Assembly (NCBI RefSeq): GCF_016744155.1
Contig: NZ_JADGEW010000002.1
Span: 62,001 to 126,000 of the forward strand
Origin: Amphritea sp.
GTDB lineage: Bacteria; Pseudomonadota; Gammaproteobacteria; Pseudomonadales; Balneatricaceae
Direction: 5' to 3'
Length of the DNA stretch: 64,000 nucleotides
The notes under the pieces are model-generated. The model was not told the origin of the DNA, ran no database searches, and saw only the letters and a list, made by a program, of their open reading frames with translations. Position 1 is the first letter of the stretch. Every line of letters begins with the position of its first letter. Of the stretch, positions 17,410 to 25,655 are shown one piece after another. Both the position numbers and the translations under genes were made by a program.

Positions 17410-17875
17410 AGTTACCCTAAAGGTGAAGCCAGAATAGATCTCGCCAGCCGATGTGGTTATGAACACCACATAGGCTGCTTGTTGCTATGCACTCCCGGTG
17501 CAAGCAATTACAGGCGTCAAAAACGGCTATCGCCAGATCTAAAAGTAAACTCGATTGAGAGTTCGAGGTGAGTAGCTAGAAACAGGAGGTTACGGGAGTA
17601 ACTGAATGTCGCTGTTGAAACAGCTTATGCGAAGCCAAAGAAAGACTAAGAAATAAGATCGCAAGACGTTGATGCTCTCAGACTTGCCGAAGTTGAATTG
17701 TAACACAAGCAGCGTGGACTTACTTTGTATCTTCGAGAATCAGGTTACTTTGTACCCAATATCTTGACGTGAAGGGAATAGCTGACAAAATTGTCGCTAT
17801 AAGCGCATTAAAAAATGCAATTCTCTAAAAGTAGCAGTGGCCGTTCTTAACAAGCAATAAAGAACCTGCCATAAA
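17410..17875. other. Gene-poor 466-base stretch with several hairpins and a possible decaying small ORF
   Basis: No convincing gene. Three small stem-loops occur: TTGC..TGCAC/GTGCA..GCAA (17482-17507), GTTAC-GGGA-GTAAC (17589-17602) and GCTGTT-GA-AACAGC (17611-17624). A plus-strand ATG at 17606 has GGGAG seven bases upstream and reads 16 residues (MSLLKQLMRSQRKTKK) to a TAA at 17654; the same frame then stays open to about 17770. TTACTTTGTA is repeated at 17720 and 17745. This could be a pseudogene, a leader RNA or simply spacer. Confidence 0.4.
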
Positions 17876-18955
17876 CTAGTCAGTTGGAGGAATAAGTACA
17901 AACTTACCCACGTGTTTTTTCTGTAGAAACTCTTCTTGTGCTTCTGCAATGGATGACAAAGGGAAGGTCTTAGCCAATAGTGGTCGGATCTCCCCCTGTT
18001 CAATATATCTCACAATCCTTGGGAAAACAGGTTCGTCCCACAGGGTCGTGCCTATTACCGTTATATCTTTTAAGTACAAATTGCGCATATCAAGGTCAAC
18101 CATAGGGCCGGCAATAGCGCCTGATGACACGAACCGTCCTCCACGCTTTAATAGTTTAAGCATAGAGGGAAACCCGCTGCCAGCTACGTTATCGACAACA
18201 ACATCAATGGATTGCTCGCCCAACTCAGCCAATAGATCTACAGACCGGCCGAATACTGAATCAGCCCCGATGGCCTTTACTGCCTGATGCTTCTCGTCAC
18301 CAGCGATGGCGACAACCTTCGCACCCCTGCGTTTGGCTAACTGCACTGTTGCAGATCCGACGCCGCCAGAGGCGCCGGTAATTAATACTGTTTCTCCTGC
18401 GTTTAATGCAGCTTTGTGCAACATATTCTCAGAGGTTCCGTACGCACAAGGAATCGTACCCAGTTCAGCATCAGTCCAGTCACAGGTAACGGGGAATACT
18501 TCACTCGCCCTGACCTTAACGTACTGTGCGAATGCGCCATTAAAGTCAGACCCCATCCAGACACTCTCTTGTGATTTAAAACCGTTCTCTCGTATACAGG
18601 GGCGAATCAATACGCGTTTACCCAAAAGGTAGTTATCGACTCCTTCGCCGATGCTGACAACTTGCCCGCAACAGTCAGTGCCTTGAATAAAGGGGAAAGG
18701 AGTCTTTTCATTCCAGCCGCCATCTATATTCTGAGTGACGTTTTCATTAGATGAAATTTGATTTGTGGATTCAGTGACTGATGAGGAATACCACCCTAAT
18801 CTTGTATTAATCTCAGTGTTATTGATGCCTGCAGCCAACACCTTAATCAGCACTTCACCCTTCATTATTTCAGGGATAGGGACCTCTCTATAGGCTAGTT
18901 TTTCGTATCCGCCAACGTCAGTTGTGACAATAGCTTTCATTGTGTTACGAGCCAT
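17876..18955 (-). CDS. Zinc-type alcohol dehydrogenase-like / quinone oxidoreductase (MDR superfamily)
   Basis: Cytoplasmic NAD(P)-dependent medium-chain dehydrogenase/reductase of 359 residues. The GroES-like N-terminal domain contains VLIKVLAAGINNTEINTRLGW and QGTDCCGQVVSIGEGVD; the Rossmann domain has LITGASGGVGSATVQLAKRRGA. The start ATG has AGGAA upstream. The residues after GINNTEIN lack the usual catalytic-zinc Cys and His-Glu signature, so a quinone-oxidoreductase-like enzyme is more likely than a true alcohol dehydrogenase. It is divergent from an AraC regulator with a near-perfect 25-bp palindrome between them, so that regulator probably controls it. Substrate unknown. Confidence 0.85.
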   Translation of the reverse strand: MARNTMKAIVTTDVGGYEKLAYREVPIPEIMKGEVLIKVLAAGINNTEINTRLGWYSSSVTESTNQISSNENVTQNIDGGWNEKTPFPFIQGTDCCGQVVSIGEGVDNYLLGKRVLIRPCIRENGFKSQESVWMGSDFNGAFAQYVKVRASEVFPVTCDWTDAELGTIPCAYGTSENMLHKAALNAGETVLITGASGGVGSATVQLAKRRGAKVVAIAGDEKHQAVKAIGADSVFGRSVDLLAELGEQSIDVVVDNVAGSGFPSMLKLLKRGGRFVSSGAIAGPMVDLDMRNLYLKDITVIGTTLWDEPVFPRIVRYIEQGEIRPLLAKTFPLSSIAEAQEEFLQKKHVGKFVLIPPTD

Positions 18956-19007
18956 ATATGTTGATTCCTAGGGCTGAGGCATGCGCATTGAGTTTGCCAG
19001 AAAACGT

Positions 19008-19032
19008 TTAGGATAGAGAATCTCAATCCTAA
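19008..19032. promoter_or_regulatory. Near-perfect 25-bp palindrome between the oxidoreductase and AraC genes
   Basis: TTAGGAT-A-GAGA-A-TCTC-A-ATCCTAA: the 7-bp outer and 4-bp inner arms pair exactly; only the position-8 pair and the central base break the dyad. It sits in the 188-base divergent intergenic region, 53 bases from the oxidoreductase start and 112 from the AraC start. A candidate operator or bidirectional control site. Confidence 0.55.
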
Positions 19033-19143
19033 GAGAGTTAGCTCAATCAAACAAGCCACTGGCCTTTGTATGCCTCTAACTGAACCCTAGAGACACACAA
19101 TACGCGGGCTTTCATTTGTTTCTTAAGCTGATAACCTAAACAG

Positions 19144-20151
19144 ATGGGACAAGTAACCTCGCTTTTTGTTAGAAAAGTTATTAATGAAGCCGACGAGAGT
19201 ATCGATAAGGAACAATTGTTGCGCTCCGTAGGCATCGTACCTGAAAGTCCGGTAGATCCGACGCATATGCTATCGGATAAGGAGTATTACGTACTGCTTG
19301 AAAGGCTCGCTGCACTGGACGCTAATGGCACAACAATACCCCTTAGAGTGGGTGCGGCGATGTGTTGTAATGACTACGGTGCCTTCGGTCTTGCCTGGAA
19401 GTCAGCGACTCACCTTCGAGGCTCGTTTGATCGGGCCGAACGCTATGCTCGAATACTGACCACTGTGTCTACTTATGAAGTTGAAGCGGTCACTCAGGGG
19501 GCATTCATTCACCTTCATCGAACTGGTGACCGACGTCTGGGTATGCGTTTATCCAACGAAGCAACCTTAGCTAGTATTACTTCGATCAGTCGAGAGGTAT
19601 CCACTCGGGTGTTCAAACCGGTTGCTGTACATTTCAAACACTCAGCGCCAAAGTCTGTAACTGCTCATGAAGCCTATTTCGGGTGTCCGGTTAGTTTCGA
19701 ATCAGACCGAGACGCACTGCTAGTTTCTACAACTAGCTTACAAACGCCGAATAAGCTTGGTGATGAAAGTATTTCCCAATTTTTTGATACACACTTGAGA
19801 TCTGAAGTTGAGAAGCTTAGTGAAGATAATTCACTCGATCAGCAGGTTCTTACCCGTATATCAAGGTGCTTAAGTGAAGGTTTACCGACTATAACTGATA
19901 TAGCAGGGCACTTTGGTATGAGTGGTCGAACATTGCAAAGACGGTTATCGGAACTGGGTTATTCCTATCAGACGCTGGTGGATGAGTCACGAAGACAGCT
20001 AGCCGAGCAACTATTGCAACAGACTGGGTACTCCCTGGCTGAAGTGGCATTCATGACCGGTTTCTCAGAACAAAGTGCCTTGACCCGTGCCTTCAAACGT
20101 TGGCAGGGGCAAACTCCTCGCTCATACCGACTTAGCTTTCAATCCAAATAG
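19144..20151 (+). CDS. AraC-family transcriptional regulator (OruR/ArgR-like, Arabinose_bd domain)
   Basis: DNA-binding regulator of 335 residues. The N-terminal two thirds match the Arabinose_bd-type sensor of the OruR/ToxR-like branch (SVGIVPESPVDPTHMLSDKEYYVLLERL; CPVSFESDRDALLVSTTSL). The C-terminal 100 residues hold both AraC helix-turn-helix units: ITDIAGHFGMSGRTLQRRLSELG and SLAEVAFMTGFSEQSALTRAFKRW, ending in GQTPRSYR. It is divergent from the oxidoreductase gene, with a palindrome between them, and an NmrA-type reductase follows in the same direction. The likely targets are these neighbours; the inducer is unknown. No clear ribosome site precedes the ATG. Confidence 0.88.
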   Translation: MGQVTSLFVRKVINEADESIDKEQLLRSVGIVPESPVDPTHMLSDKEYYVLLERLAALDANGTTIPLRVGAAMCCNDYGAFGLAWKSATHLRGSFDRAERYARILTTVSTYEVEAVTQGAFIHLHRTGDRRLGMRLSNEATLASITSISREVSTRVFKPVAVHFKHSAPKSVTAHEAYFGCPVSFESDRDALLVSTTSLQTPNKLGDESISQFFDTHLRSEVEKLSEDNSLDQQVLTRISRCLSEGLPTITDIAGHFGMSGRTLQRRLSELGYSYQTLVDESRRQLAEQLLQQTGYSLAEVAFMTGFSEQSALTRAFKRWQGQTPRSYRLSFQSK

Positions 20152-20231
20152 CCAGACGATGAAACTTGGCGTCTGAGGTCAAAAGGTTGGCCGGGCTCGT
20201 CAATATTCCCGTGGGTAAATGCCTTAAATTT

Positions 20232-20264
20232 ATAGCTTGCAATCAACACATAGGAGCAAGCTAT
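20232..20264 (+). promoter_or_regulatory. Hairpin enclosing the ribosome site and start codon of the NmrA-type gene
   Basis: ATAGCTTGC (20232-20240) pairs perfectly with GCAAGCTAT (20256-20264); the last two bases are the A and T of the ATG at 20263. The ribosome site TAGGAG (20251-20256) lies at the 3' edge of the 15-base loop. Such a 9-bp stem could limit translation initiation until melted or opened. Confidence 0.5.
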
Positions 20265-21114
20265 GAACACTCATTCAAATCAATTGACTAACGGACTCAC
20301 TCTGGTGCTCGGTGCGACCGGGAAGACGGGCAGCAGGATCTGTGCGGGTTTAGCCGCCTTAGGTGTCCCTCTCCGCAAAGGCTCTCGTTCAGCTTCGCCA
20401 TCTTTCGACTGGAATAATGAAGCAGGTTGGGATGGTTGTCTTAAGGATGTTGAAGCGGTCTATATCAACTATGCGCCAGATCTGGCGATTCCCGGTGCAA
20501 CCAATTCAATACGTGCTTTAACTGAAACGGCTAGGCGGGTTGGAGTAAAGCGTTTGGTGTTACTGTCCGGTCGGGGAGAAGCTGAAGCTCAGGCGTGTGA
20601 GAAAATTGTTCAGGAAAGTGGCGTTGACTGGACTATTGTTCGCGCCAGTTGGTTTAATCAGAATTTTTCCGAAGGTGCGTTTATCGATATGGTCCTCGGG
20701 GGGCAGATTACCTTGCCCGCTGGCGATGTGCCTGAGCCGTTCGTGGATGTTGACGATATAGCAGAAGTGGTTATCACAGCGTTAACCCAGCCAGGGCATA
20801 AAGGAGAGATTTACGAGGTCACTGGCCCGCGTCTGATGACCTTTGCCGATATTGCCGGCGAACTGTCAAAAGCAACTGATCGCGAGGTTGCCTATGTTCA
20901 AATTCCGCACGCCGCTTTTGTGGCTGGCGTAACAGAATCTGGCGCGCCAAAGGAGGTTGCCTGGATGTTGGATTATCTGTTCACGACAGTACTTGATGGC
21001 CGGAACGCTTATCTGAGTGACGGGGTTGAGCGTGCGCTTGGCCGCCCGCCCAAAGATTTCTCAGAGTATGCTCGCAGTGTGGCCGAGACAGGGTTGTGGC
21101 GGACTGAGATGTAA
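20263..21114 (+). CDS. NmrA-like NAD(P)-binding short-chain reductase
   Basis: Atypical short-chain dehydrogenase/reductase of 283 residues, cytoplasmic. The N-terminal Rossmann motif is LVLGATGKTGSRICAGL, followed by the atypical-SDR pattern VKRLVLLSGRGEAEAQACE, VDWTIVRASWFNQNFSEG and a PFVDVDDIAEVV segment. There is no clear Tyr-x-x-x-Lys active site, as in NmrA relatives, which sense or reduce nicotinamide or quinone substrates. It lies 111 bases after the AraC gene on the same strand and may belong to the same regulon as the divergent oxidoreductase. Its start codon is partly buried in a hairpin. Reaction unknown. Confidence 0.85.
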   Translation: MNTHSNQLTNGLTLVLGATGKTGSRICAGLAALGVPLRKGSRSASPSFDWNNEAGWDGCLKDVEAVYINYAPDLAIPGATNSIRALTETARRVGVKRLVLLSGRGEAEAQACEKIVQESGVDWTIVRASWFNQNFSEGAFIDMVLGGQITLPAGDVPEPFVDVDDIAEVVITALTQPGHKGEIYEVTGPRLMTFADIAGELSKATDREVAYVQIPHAAFVAGVTESGAPKEVAWMLDYLFTTVLDGRNAYLSDGVERALGRPPKDFSEYARSVAETGLWRTEM

Positions 21115-21182
21115 AATTTACTATTGCTGGTATTATCCTGAACAAATCCGCCCCTCATCTTACTCAGGAACTTAGTTAGGCT

Positions 21183-22019
21183 ATGGATATTTTTGCAGAC
21201 TATTCAGTCAGTTGGCTTGTTGGATTAGCGCTGTCTTTGATGGTGACTGGTATAGTTGCCGGTCTTATGGCCGGTTTACTGGGTGTGGGCGGCGGGATTG
21301 TAATTGTACCAGTGCTCTATCACCTGTTTACCTTTCTGGGGGTTGATGAAACGGTACGAATGCACGTGGCGGTGGGGACCTCTCTGGCTACGATTATTCC
21401 TACCTCGATAATATCAGCACGCTCCCATTATCTGCGGGGTAGTTTGGATAGAAATCTGCTGAAAAAACTGGTGCCCGGCGTCATTGTTGGTGTTGTTATC
21501 GGCGCTATCGCCAGTGGTTACCTGAATGGCAATATATTAACCGCGGTGTTCGCCTCCATAGCGTTGTTGGTATCACTGAATATGGCATTTAAGAAAGAGG
21601 GCTTTAGCATCGCGGATGGCCTTCCTGGTCCGGCTGGTTCAGGTCTGATCGGTGCTTTCATCGGAGGTATTTCTGCCCTGATGGGAATCGGCGGTGGCAC
21701 GCTCAGTGTACCTATCTTAAGTGCTTTGCGAGTGCCGATGATAAACGCGGTTGGGACGGGCGCAGCCCTGGGCCTAGTCATCAGTGTTCCGGGTGCGATA
21801 GGTTTTCTGATAAATGGCATCGGAGTTGAGTCACGTCCTCCGCTCACCCTGGGCTATATCAACCTTATTGGTCTTGCGTTGATTGTCCCTGCTACTATGT
21901 TGATGGCCCCAGTCGGTGCAAAACTTGCCCATGCGATCAATGCAAAACTGCTGAAACAACTCTTTGCCCTGTTTCTCTTCATCACCGCGTTGCGGATGTT
22001 TTATGGTTTGGCTAATTAA
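21183..22019 (+). CDS. TauE/SafE-family (DUF81) membrane permease
   Basis: Inner-membrane transporter of 278 residues with seven to eight hydrophobic segments. The two internal half-repeats are visible: AGLMAGLLGVGGGIVIVPVLY near the N-terminus and GAFIGGISALMGIGGGTLSVPIL in the second half, both with the GxGGG motif. Family members move sulfite, sulfoacetate, taurine-derived or other organosulfonate anions, usually outward; nothing near it identifies the substrate. GTTAGG seven bases before the ATG may serve as a weak ribosome site. Followed by a terminator shared with the convergent fasciclin gene. Confidence 0.88.
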   Translation: MDIFADYSVSWLVGLALSLMVTGIVAGLMAGLLGVGGGIVIVPVLYHLFTFLGVDETVRMHVAVGTSLATIIPTSIISARSHYLRGSLDRNLLKKLVPGVIVGVVIGAIASGYLNGNILTAVFASIALLVSLNMAFKKEGFSIADGLPGPAGSGLIGAFIGGISALMGIGGGTLSVPILSALRVPMINAVGTGAALGLVISVPGAIGFLINGIGVESRPPLTLGYINLIGLALIVPATMLMAPVGAKLAHAINAKLLKQLFALFLFITALRMFYGLAN

Positions 22020-22061
22020 GTTCTCTTATCCTCTGTGGAAGGTTCTTACCGTTATAAACCC

Positions 22062-22084
22062 AAAAGAGCCCATACGGGCTCTTC
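22062..22084. terminator. Bidirectional terminator between the permease and fasciclin genes
   Basis: AAGAGCCC (22064-22071) and GGGCTCTT (22076-22083) form an 8-bp stem with a 4-base loop between two convergent genes. On the minus strand it is followed by TTTT. Confidence 0.8.
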
Positions 22085-22088
22085 TAAT

Positions 22089-22607
22089 TTAGAAGTACAT
22101 CACCCAATCAGTTATAAAACTGAAGGGGGGCAATATCACAGTGTCGATCACATGAATAACACCATTTCGTGCGCTGATATCAGCAACGATAACGCTGGCA
22201 TTATTGATCATCACTTTCTTGCCATTCATGCTGATATCGATCATCTCACCTTGAACCGTTGCGGCTTTTGACAGAGTCATCGCTGTGGCCGCATCTACTT
22301 TGCCTGACACTACATGATAGGTTAGAACGGCTTGTAACTGCTCTTTGTTTTCTGGCTTAAGCAGGTTTGCCAGTGTTGCTGCAGGGATTTTACTGAAGGC
22401 TTCATTGGTGGGTGCAAAGACCGTGAATGGACCATCGCCATCCAGTACAGAGACCAGGTCTGCGGCTTTAAGTGCAGTGACCAGAGTAGTAAAGGAATCA
22501 TCTCCGACTGCAATATCCACAATAGTTGGTTTCTCTTTCATGCCCCCTGCAAATGCTATAGTGGGGGTTAGAAAGAACGCGCAAATAATATTTCTTATAC
22601 TTTTCAT
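22089..22607 (-). CDS. Secreted fasciclin (FAS1) domain protein
   Basis: A 172-residue exported protein. A signal peptide (MKSIRNIICAFFLTPTIAFAG) precedes one FAS1 domain with both conserved boxes: FTVFAPTNEAFSKIP and, at the end, NGVIHVIDTVILPP, plus LTYHVVSGKV. FAS1 domains mediate adhesion or bind small ligands; bacterial single-domain forms of this size are often periplasmic and of unknown role. It is convergent with the TauE/SafE permease gene. No cell-wall anchor or membrane segment is seen after the signal. Confidence 0.9.
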   Translation of the reverse strand: MKSIRNIICAFFLTPTIAFAGGMKEKPTIVDIAVGDDSFTTLVTALKAADLVSVLDGDGPFTVFAPTNEAFSKIPAATLANLLKPENKEQLQAVLTYHVVSGKVDAATAMTLSKAATVQGEMIDISMNGKKVMINNASVIVADISARNGVIHVIDTVILPPFSFITDWVMYF

Positions 22608-22902
22608 TTTATTATTCTCAAAGTTCTTTTGATAAACCTTTAGGTGACTTCATATATATCGGAGGGTTGTCGGGCTCCCAAATGATGCTGAAGCTGTGTC
22701 TGTTACGCCTGGTATTTTCAAATAGATCAAAAAACAATCAGAGGGCGACAGTAGGGTGTATCTGTTCATTTGCTTTGAAAGGTTAAATGCTGATTTACAT
22801 ATAGACTTGAATTAGGGCTAATATTTGAACCTAAGCAGTAGATTTAAGCTAAAGATTCAGTTTCAATCTATCCCTACATTTTTGAGATTTATAGGAAAGT
22901 TA

Positions 22903-23685
22903 ATGCAACAGGCAGATATTCAGGCGGCAGCAGAAACCTTAGTGAGTCGTCGACTGGATAATCGACTAACCGGCCCCTTAGAGCCACAGTGTCGACCTGA
23001 GACTGTGGATGATGCATTGGCTATTCAGCAAGCGGTAATTGGGCTGACATATGGTGGTGTGGGTGGTTGGAAGTGTGCGCTGCCTATCGACATTGATGGT
23101 TTAAAAAATGTGCCGGTTATCGCTCCCATCTATACTGAAACCCTCTATAAAAGCTCTTCTTGTTCAATGAATACGGATGAGGGTGTATACAAAATAGAGC
23201 CGGAGATCGCTTTTCAATTTGGACAGACCCTTCCCAGCCGTAAAGAACCCTATACTGACGCGGAAATTATTGCGGCGTTGTCGGGTGCCCGATTATCCCT
23301 GGAGCTGATTCAGAGCCGCTATCTCGAACCCGACTCGATCAGTTATCTTGAGCATCTGTCGGACTGTCTGTTTAATCAAGGGCTTTGCCTTGGCCCTGAA
23401 ATAACCCTTGAAGAAGCGTTAAGTACATCAGAAATTGAGTTTGCCCTGAAGATAGGTTCTGCATCAGAGCCTGTTAAAATTGAGGGCAAGCATCCGAACG
23501 GCTATCCGCAGATACCGCTGTTTTGGCTAGTGAATTTCCTTAGACAACGAGGTTTGGCTATTGAGACGGGACAGTGGGTGATTACCAGCTCCTATGCCGG
23601 AGTTATTGAAATACCACCCGATATGCCTTTTACCTTAGCCTATGAGAAATTAGGTGAGATTTCTTTGCAGTTTGAGCTAAACTAA
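22903..23685 (+). CDS. 2-keto-4-pentenoate hydratase / fumarylacetoacetase-family protein
   Basis: Cytoplasmic 260-residue protein of the FAH/MhpD family, whose members hydrate 2-oxopent-4-enoate or cleave or decarboxylate related keto acids with a divalent metal. Visible features: VDDALAIQQAVIG at the N-terminus, GGWKCALP, KIEPEIAFQFGQTLP (metal-binding Glu-x-Glu) and LSLELIQSRY. I chose the ATG at 22903 because AGGAAAG precedes it; a TTG at 22825 would add 26 residues without a ribosome site. No aromatic meta-cleavage genes lie nearby, so the physiological substrate is open. Confidence 0.82.
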   Translation: MQQADIQAAAETLVSRRLDNRLTGPLEPQCRPETVDDALAIQQAVIGLTYGGVGGWKCALPIDIDGLKNVPVIAPIYTETLYKSSSCSMNTDEGVYKIEPEIAFQFGQTLPSRKEPYTDAEIIAALSGARLSLELIQSRYLEPDSISYLEHLSDCLFNQGLCLGPEITLEEALSTSEIEFALKIGSASEPVKIEGKHPNGYPQIPLFWLVNFLRQRGLAIETGQWVITSSYAGVIEIPPDMPFTLAYEKLGEISLQFELN

Positions 23686-23718
23686 CTACTTAATATTTAT
23701 ATGAAAATGGGGTGAGAT

Positions 23719-23964
23719 ATGGGAATTCTGTCATGGGTAATTTTAGGCCTGATTGCGGGTATGCTGGCTAAATGGCTGATGCCGGGTAAAGATGGTGGCG
23801 GCTTTATCATCACTACCTTGTTAGGTATCGCTGGTGCTTTCGTTGGTGGTTTCCTTGGTAGTCTGATCGGCCTGGGTGGTATGGATGGTCTGAGTCTTGG
23901 CAGCATTGCTACAGCCACAGCAGGTGCATTTATTCTGCTGTTTGCCTATAACAAACTGAAATAA
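23719..23964 (+). CDS. GlsB/YeaQ/YmgE-family small membrane protein
   Basis: An 81-residue inner-membrane protein with three hydrophobic, Gly-rich segments: ILSWVILGLIAGMLAKWLMPG, IITTLLGIAGAFVGGFLGSLIGL and IATATAGAFILLFAYNKLK. This pattern and the central GKDGGG loop are those of the transglycosylase-associated/stress-response family. Members are stress-induced, but their molecular role is unknown. GGGGTGAG precedes the ATG. A long-stem terminator follows. Confidence 0.92.
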   Translation: MGILSWVILGLIAGMLAKWLMPGKDGGGFIITTLLGIAGAFVGGFLGSLIGLGGMDGLSLGSIATATAGAFILLFAYNKLK

Positions 23965-24035
23965 AGTCCCTTATCTGATTGGTTTCATCAGGTTTGGTAT
24001 GTAAGGTCGTCTGCAGCTTTCCTGTACATGGCCTG

Positions 24036-24080
24036 CAGCCCTTCACTTAGAAAGAGTTCTCTTATGAGGGCTGTTTTTTT
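24036..24080 (+). terminator. Rho-independent terminator after the GlsB-family gene
   Basis: CAGCCCT(T)CA pairs with TGAGGGCTG across a roughly 22-base loop that can form a small inner stem; eight T follow. Confidence 0.75.
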
Positions 24081-24148
24081 AGTCAAACTGATCTAGCTTG
24101 AGCTAAAAGGTTATATCCTATAAGCAAACTGTTTAAAGGTACCTCATT

Positions 24149-24580
24149 ATGATGAATGAAATTCTTGAACTCAGATCTGGTCAAGTTGCCTATATCAGTA
24201 GTTTGATGGCAGGTTTTTCTTTGTCTATTGCAGTACAAATTATTCGGGGTAAAGATCAGCGTTTAGTGGCTACAGTTAACTATCTCCTGTTTATTGTTAC
24301 GACATTGTTGTTTTTAATTGCGTTGTATATTGATGTTTCGATCAGTTTACGGTTAGTTGGAATTGAAAGCTTCACAGAGGAGGCACTTGATGCTATTGGA
24401 CGAATCAGAAATTTTGGTACTTCTGCAGCAACCTCAGCCTTTCTTTTGTTTATATTATCGATTGGTCTTCTTGGTTGGTTAAAATCAAACCGAACAGGGA
24501 TCATTAGTACTGTCATAGTTGCGATCACTTTAGCAACCATCATTGTTGCCCGAAACATGATTGTGGGCTTAGATTTTTAG
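24149..24580 (+). CDS. Unknown four-helix membrane protein
   Basis: I do not recognise this family. The 143-residue product has four predicted membrane segments (about residues 13-33, 43-66, 92-112 and 118-138), with a soluble loop between the second and third that is acidic (GIESFTEEALDAIGRIRNFG). There are no cysteines or histidines and no catalytic motif. It stands alone, followed by 400 bases without a clear gene. The start is ATGATG at 24149; AAAGGTACC lies upstream. Confidence 0.65.
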   Translation: MMNEILELRSGQVAYISSLMAGFSLSIAVQIIRGKDQRLVATVNYLLFIVTTLLFLIALYIDVSISLRLVGIESFTEEALDAIGRIRNFGTSAATSAFLLFILSIGLLGWLKSNRTGIISTVIVAITLATIIVARNMIVGLDF

Positions 24581-24981
24581 GGCTGAGAGCAAAACTTACC
24601 AATGCTTGTATCAGTCCCCTTAGATATAGCTGATAAGTGCGATACTTTGTGATGAAAAGCGGCTAAAGAAGTATCTTACTCGAATGGAAAGTTGAAATAC
24701 TGCTTCAGTGTCAGTGATTCTGCTGCAGAATATGTGCTTTATGAAAGGCCAACAGCAGGTTGCTTTGCTAAGTGCTATTTAGAATACGCCACACAATTAT
24801 TATGGTGCTTCGCTATTTATTTGAACGCTATGAGCAAGGGCATGAGATATTTGAAGCCGCCATTACTAGTTCATTTAATTAAATTGAACACTCCTTTGCT
24901 TCCGGGGTGCACAATCCAGCCTGTATCAGTGTAATTTATGCTAAAGTGCCTGACTGATTCTCACTTGTCTGGACCTTTTTT
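24581..24981. other. 401-base stretch with broken coding-like fragments
   Basis: No intact gene. A plus-strand ATG at 24802 reads 26 residues (MVLRYLFERYEQGHEIFEAA and six more) to a TAA at 24880, and another frame around 24730 reads MCFMKGQQQVALLSAI before a stop. These look protein-like but are in different frames, suggesting a decayed gene. The nearest open frame, 24692-24934, has a TTG start, no ribosome site and unnatural composition. Confidence 0.35.
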
Positions 24982-25650
24982 GTGAACAATAACGATATTC
25001 TGCGCCGCCTTCGATACACCTTTGATTACAGTGATACCAAAATGATCGGTGTTTTTCGCCATGCTGATCTGGCTGTTACCCGGGTACAGCTGACTAGCTG
25101 GATGAAAAAAGAGGAAGATCCTGAGTATATTGCTATACCTGATCTTGAGATGGCCACCTTCCTTAATGGGTTGATCATCGAGAAACGTGGTCGACAGGAA
25201 GGTGATCAGCCAATTCCGGAACGACGCTTGACCAACAATATTATCTTCCGGAAGTTGAAAATCGCACTTAACTTTACCGCCGAAGATATTTTGGAAGTGC
25301 TGGGATTAGCCGGTGTTAGTCTGAGTAAGCACGAATTGAGTGCCCTTTTCCGCAAACAGGGACATCAAAACTTTCGAGAGTGTAAGGACCAGGTTCTGCG
25401 TAACTTTCTCTCCGGCTTGCAGCATAAACTGCGAGATACAGGAACGGCTCCTGAGACGGATAAGCCTCTTCGTAAGACTGCCAGTGCAGCGGGTACCTCT
25501 GAGAATCCGATGCGTAAGCCATCCGACAAGCCGGAAGTACAGTTTGTTGTCGATAAACCTGCATCGGGCAAAGAGACTGGCAACAAGAGTTCGGTGGATA
25601 ACAGTTCTGTTTGGGCTAAAGCGTTAGCGAAAAACAGTAAAAAGAGCTAA
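24982..25650 (+). CDS. DUF1456-family protein (YehS-like)
   Basis: A 222-residue cytoplasmic protein starting with GTG. It has two copies of the short DUF1456 unit: NNDILRRLRYTFDYSDTKMIGVF..VTRVQLTSWMKKEEDPEY and NNIIFRKLKIALNFTAEDILEVL..LSKHELSALFRKQGHQNF. The remaining 70 residues are low-complexity, Lys/Ser-rich and charged, longer than the tail of E. coli YehS. Function unknown in the family. The next gene, a 3'-5' exonuclease, starts five bases after its stop, so the two are co-expressed and could act on nucleic acid together. Confidence 0.85.
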   Translation: MNNNDILRRLRYTFDYSDTKMIGVFRHADLAVTRVQLTSWMKKEEDPEYIAIPDLEMATFLNGLIIEKRGRQEGDQPIPERRLTNNIIFRKLKIALNFTAEDILEVLGLAGVSLSKHELSALFRKQGHQNFRECKDQVLRNFLSGLQHKLRDTGTAPETDKPLRKTASAAGTSENPMRKPSDKPEVQFVVDKPASGKETGNKSSVDNSSVWAKALAKNSKKS

Positions 25651-25655
25651 CCGAA

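Noticed and set aside
24692-24934. 80-residue plus-strand frame in the gap after the membrane protein
   Set aside because: TTG start, no ribosome site, Cys/Tyr-rich sequence of non-coding type; other frames in the same DNA look more protein-like but are broken.
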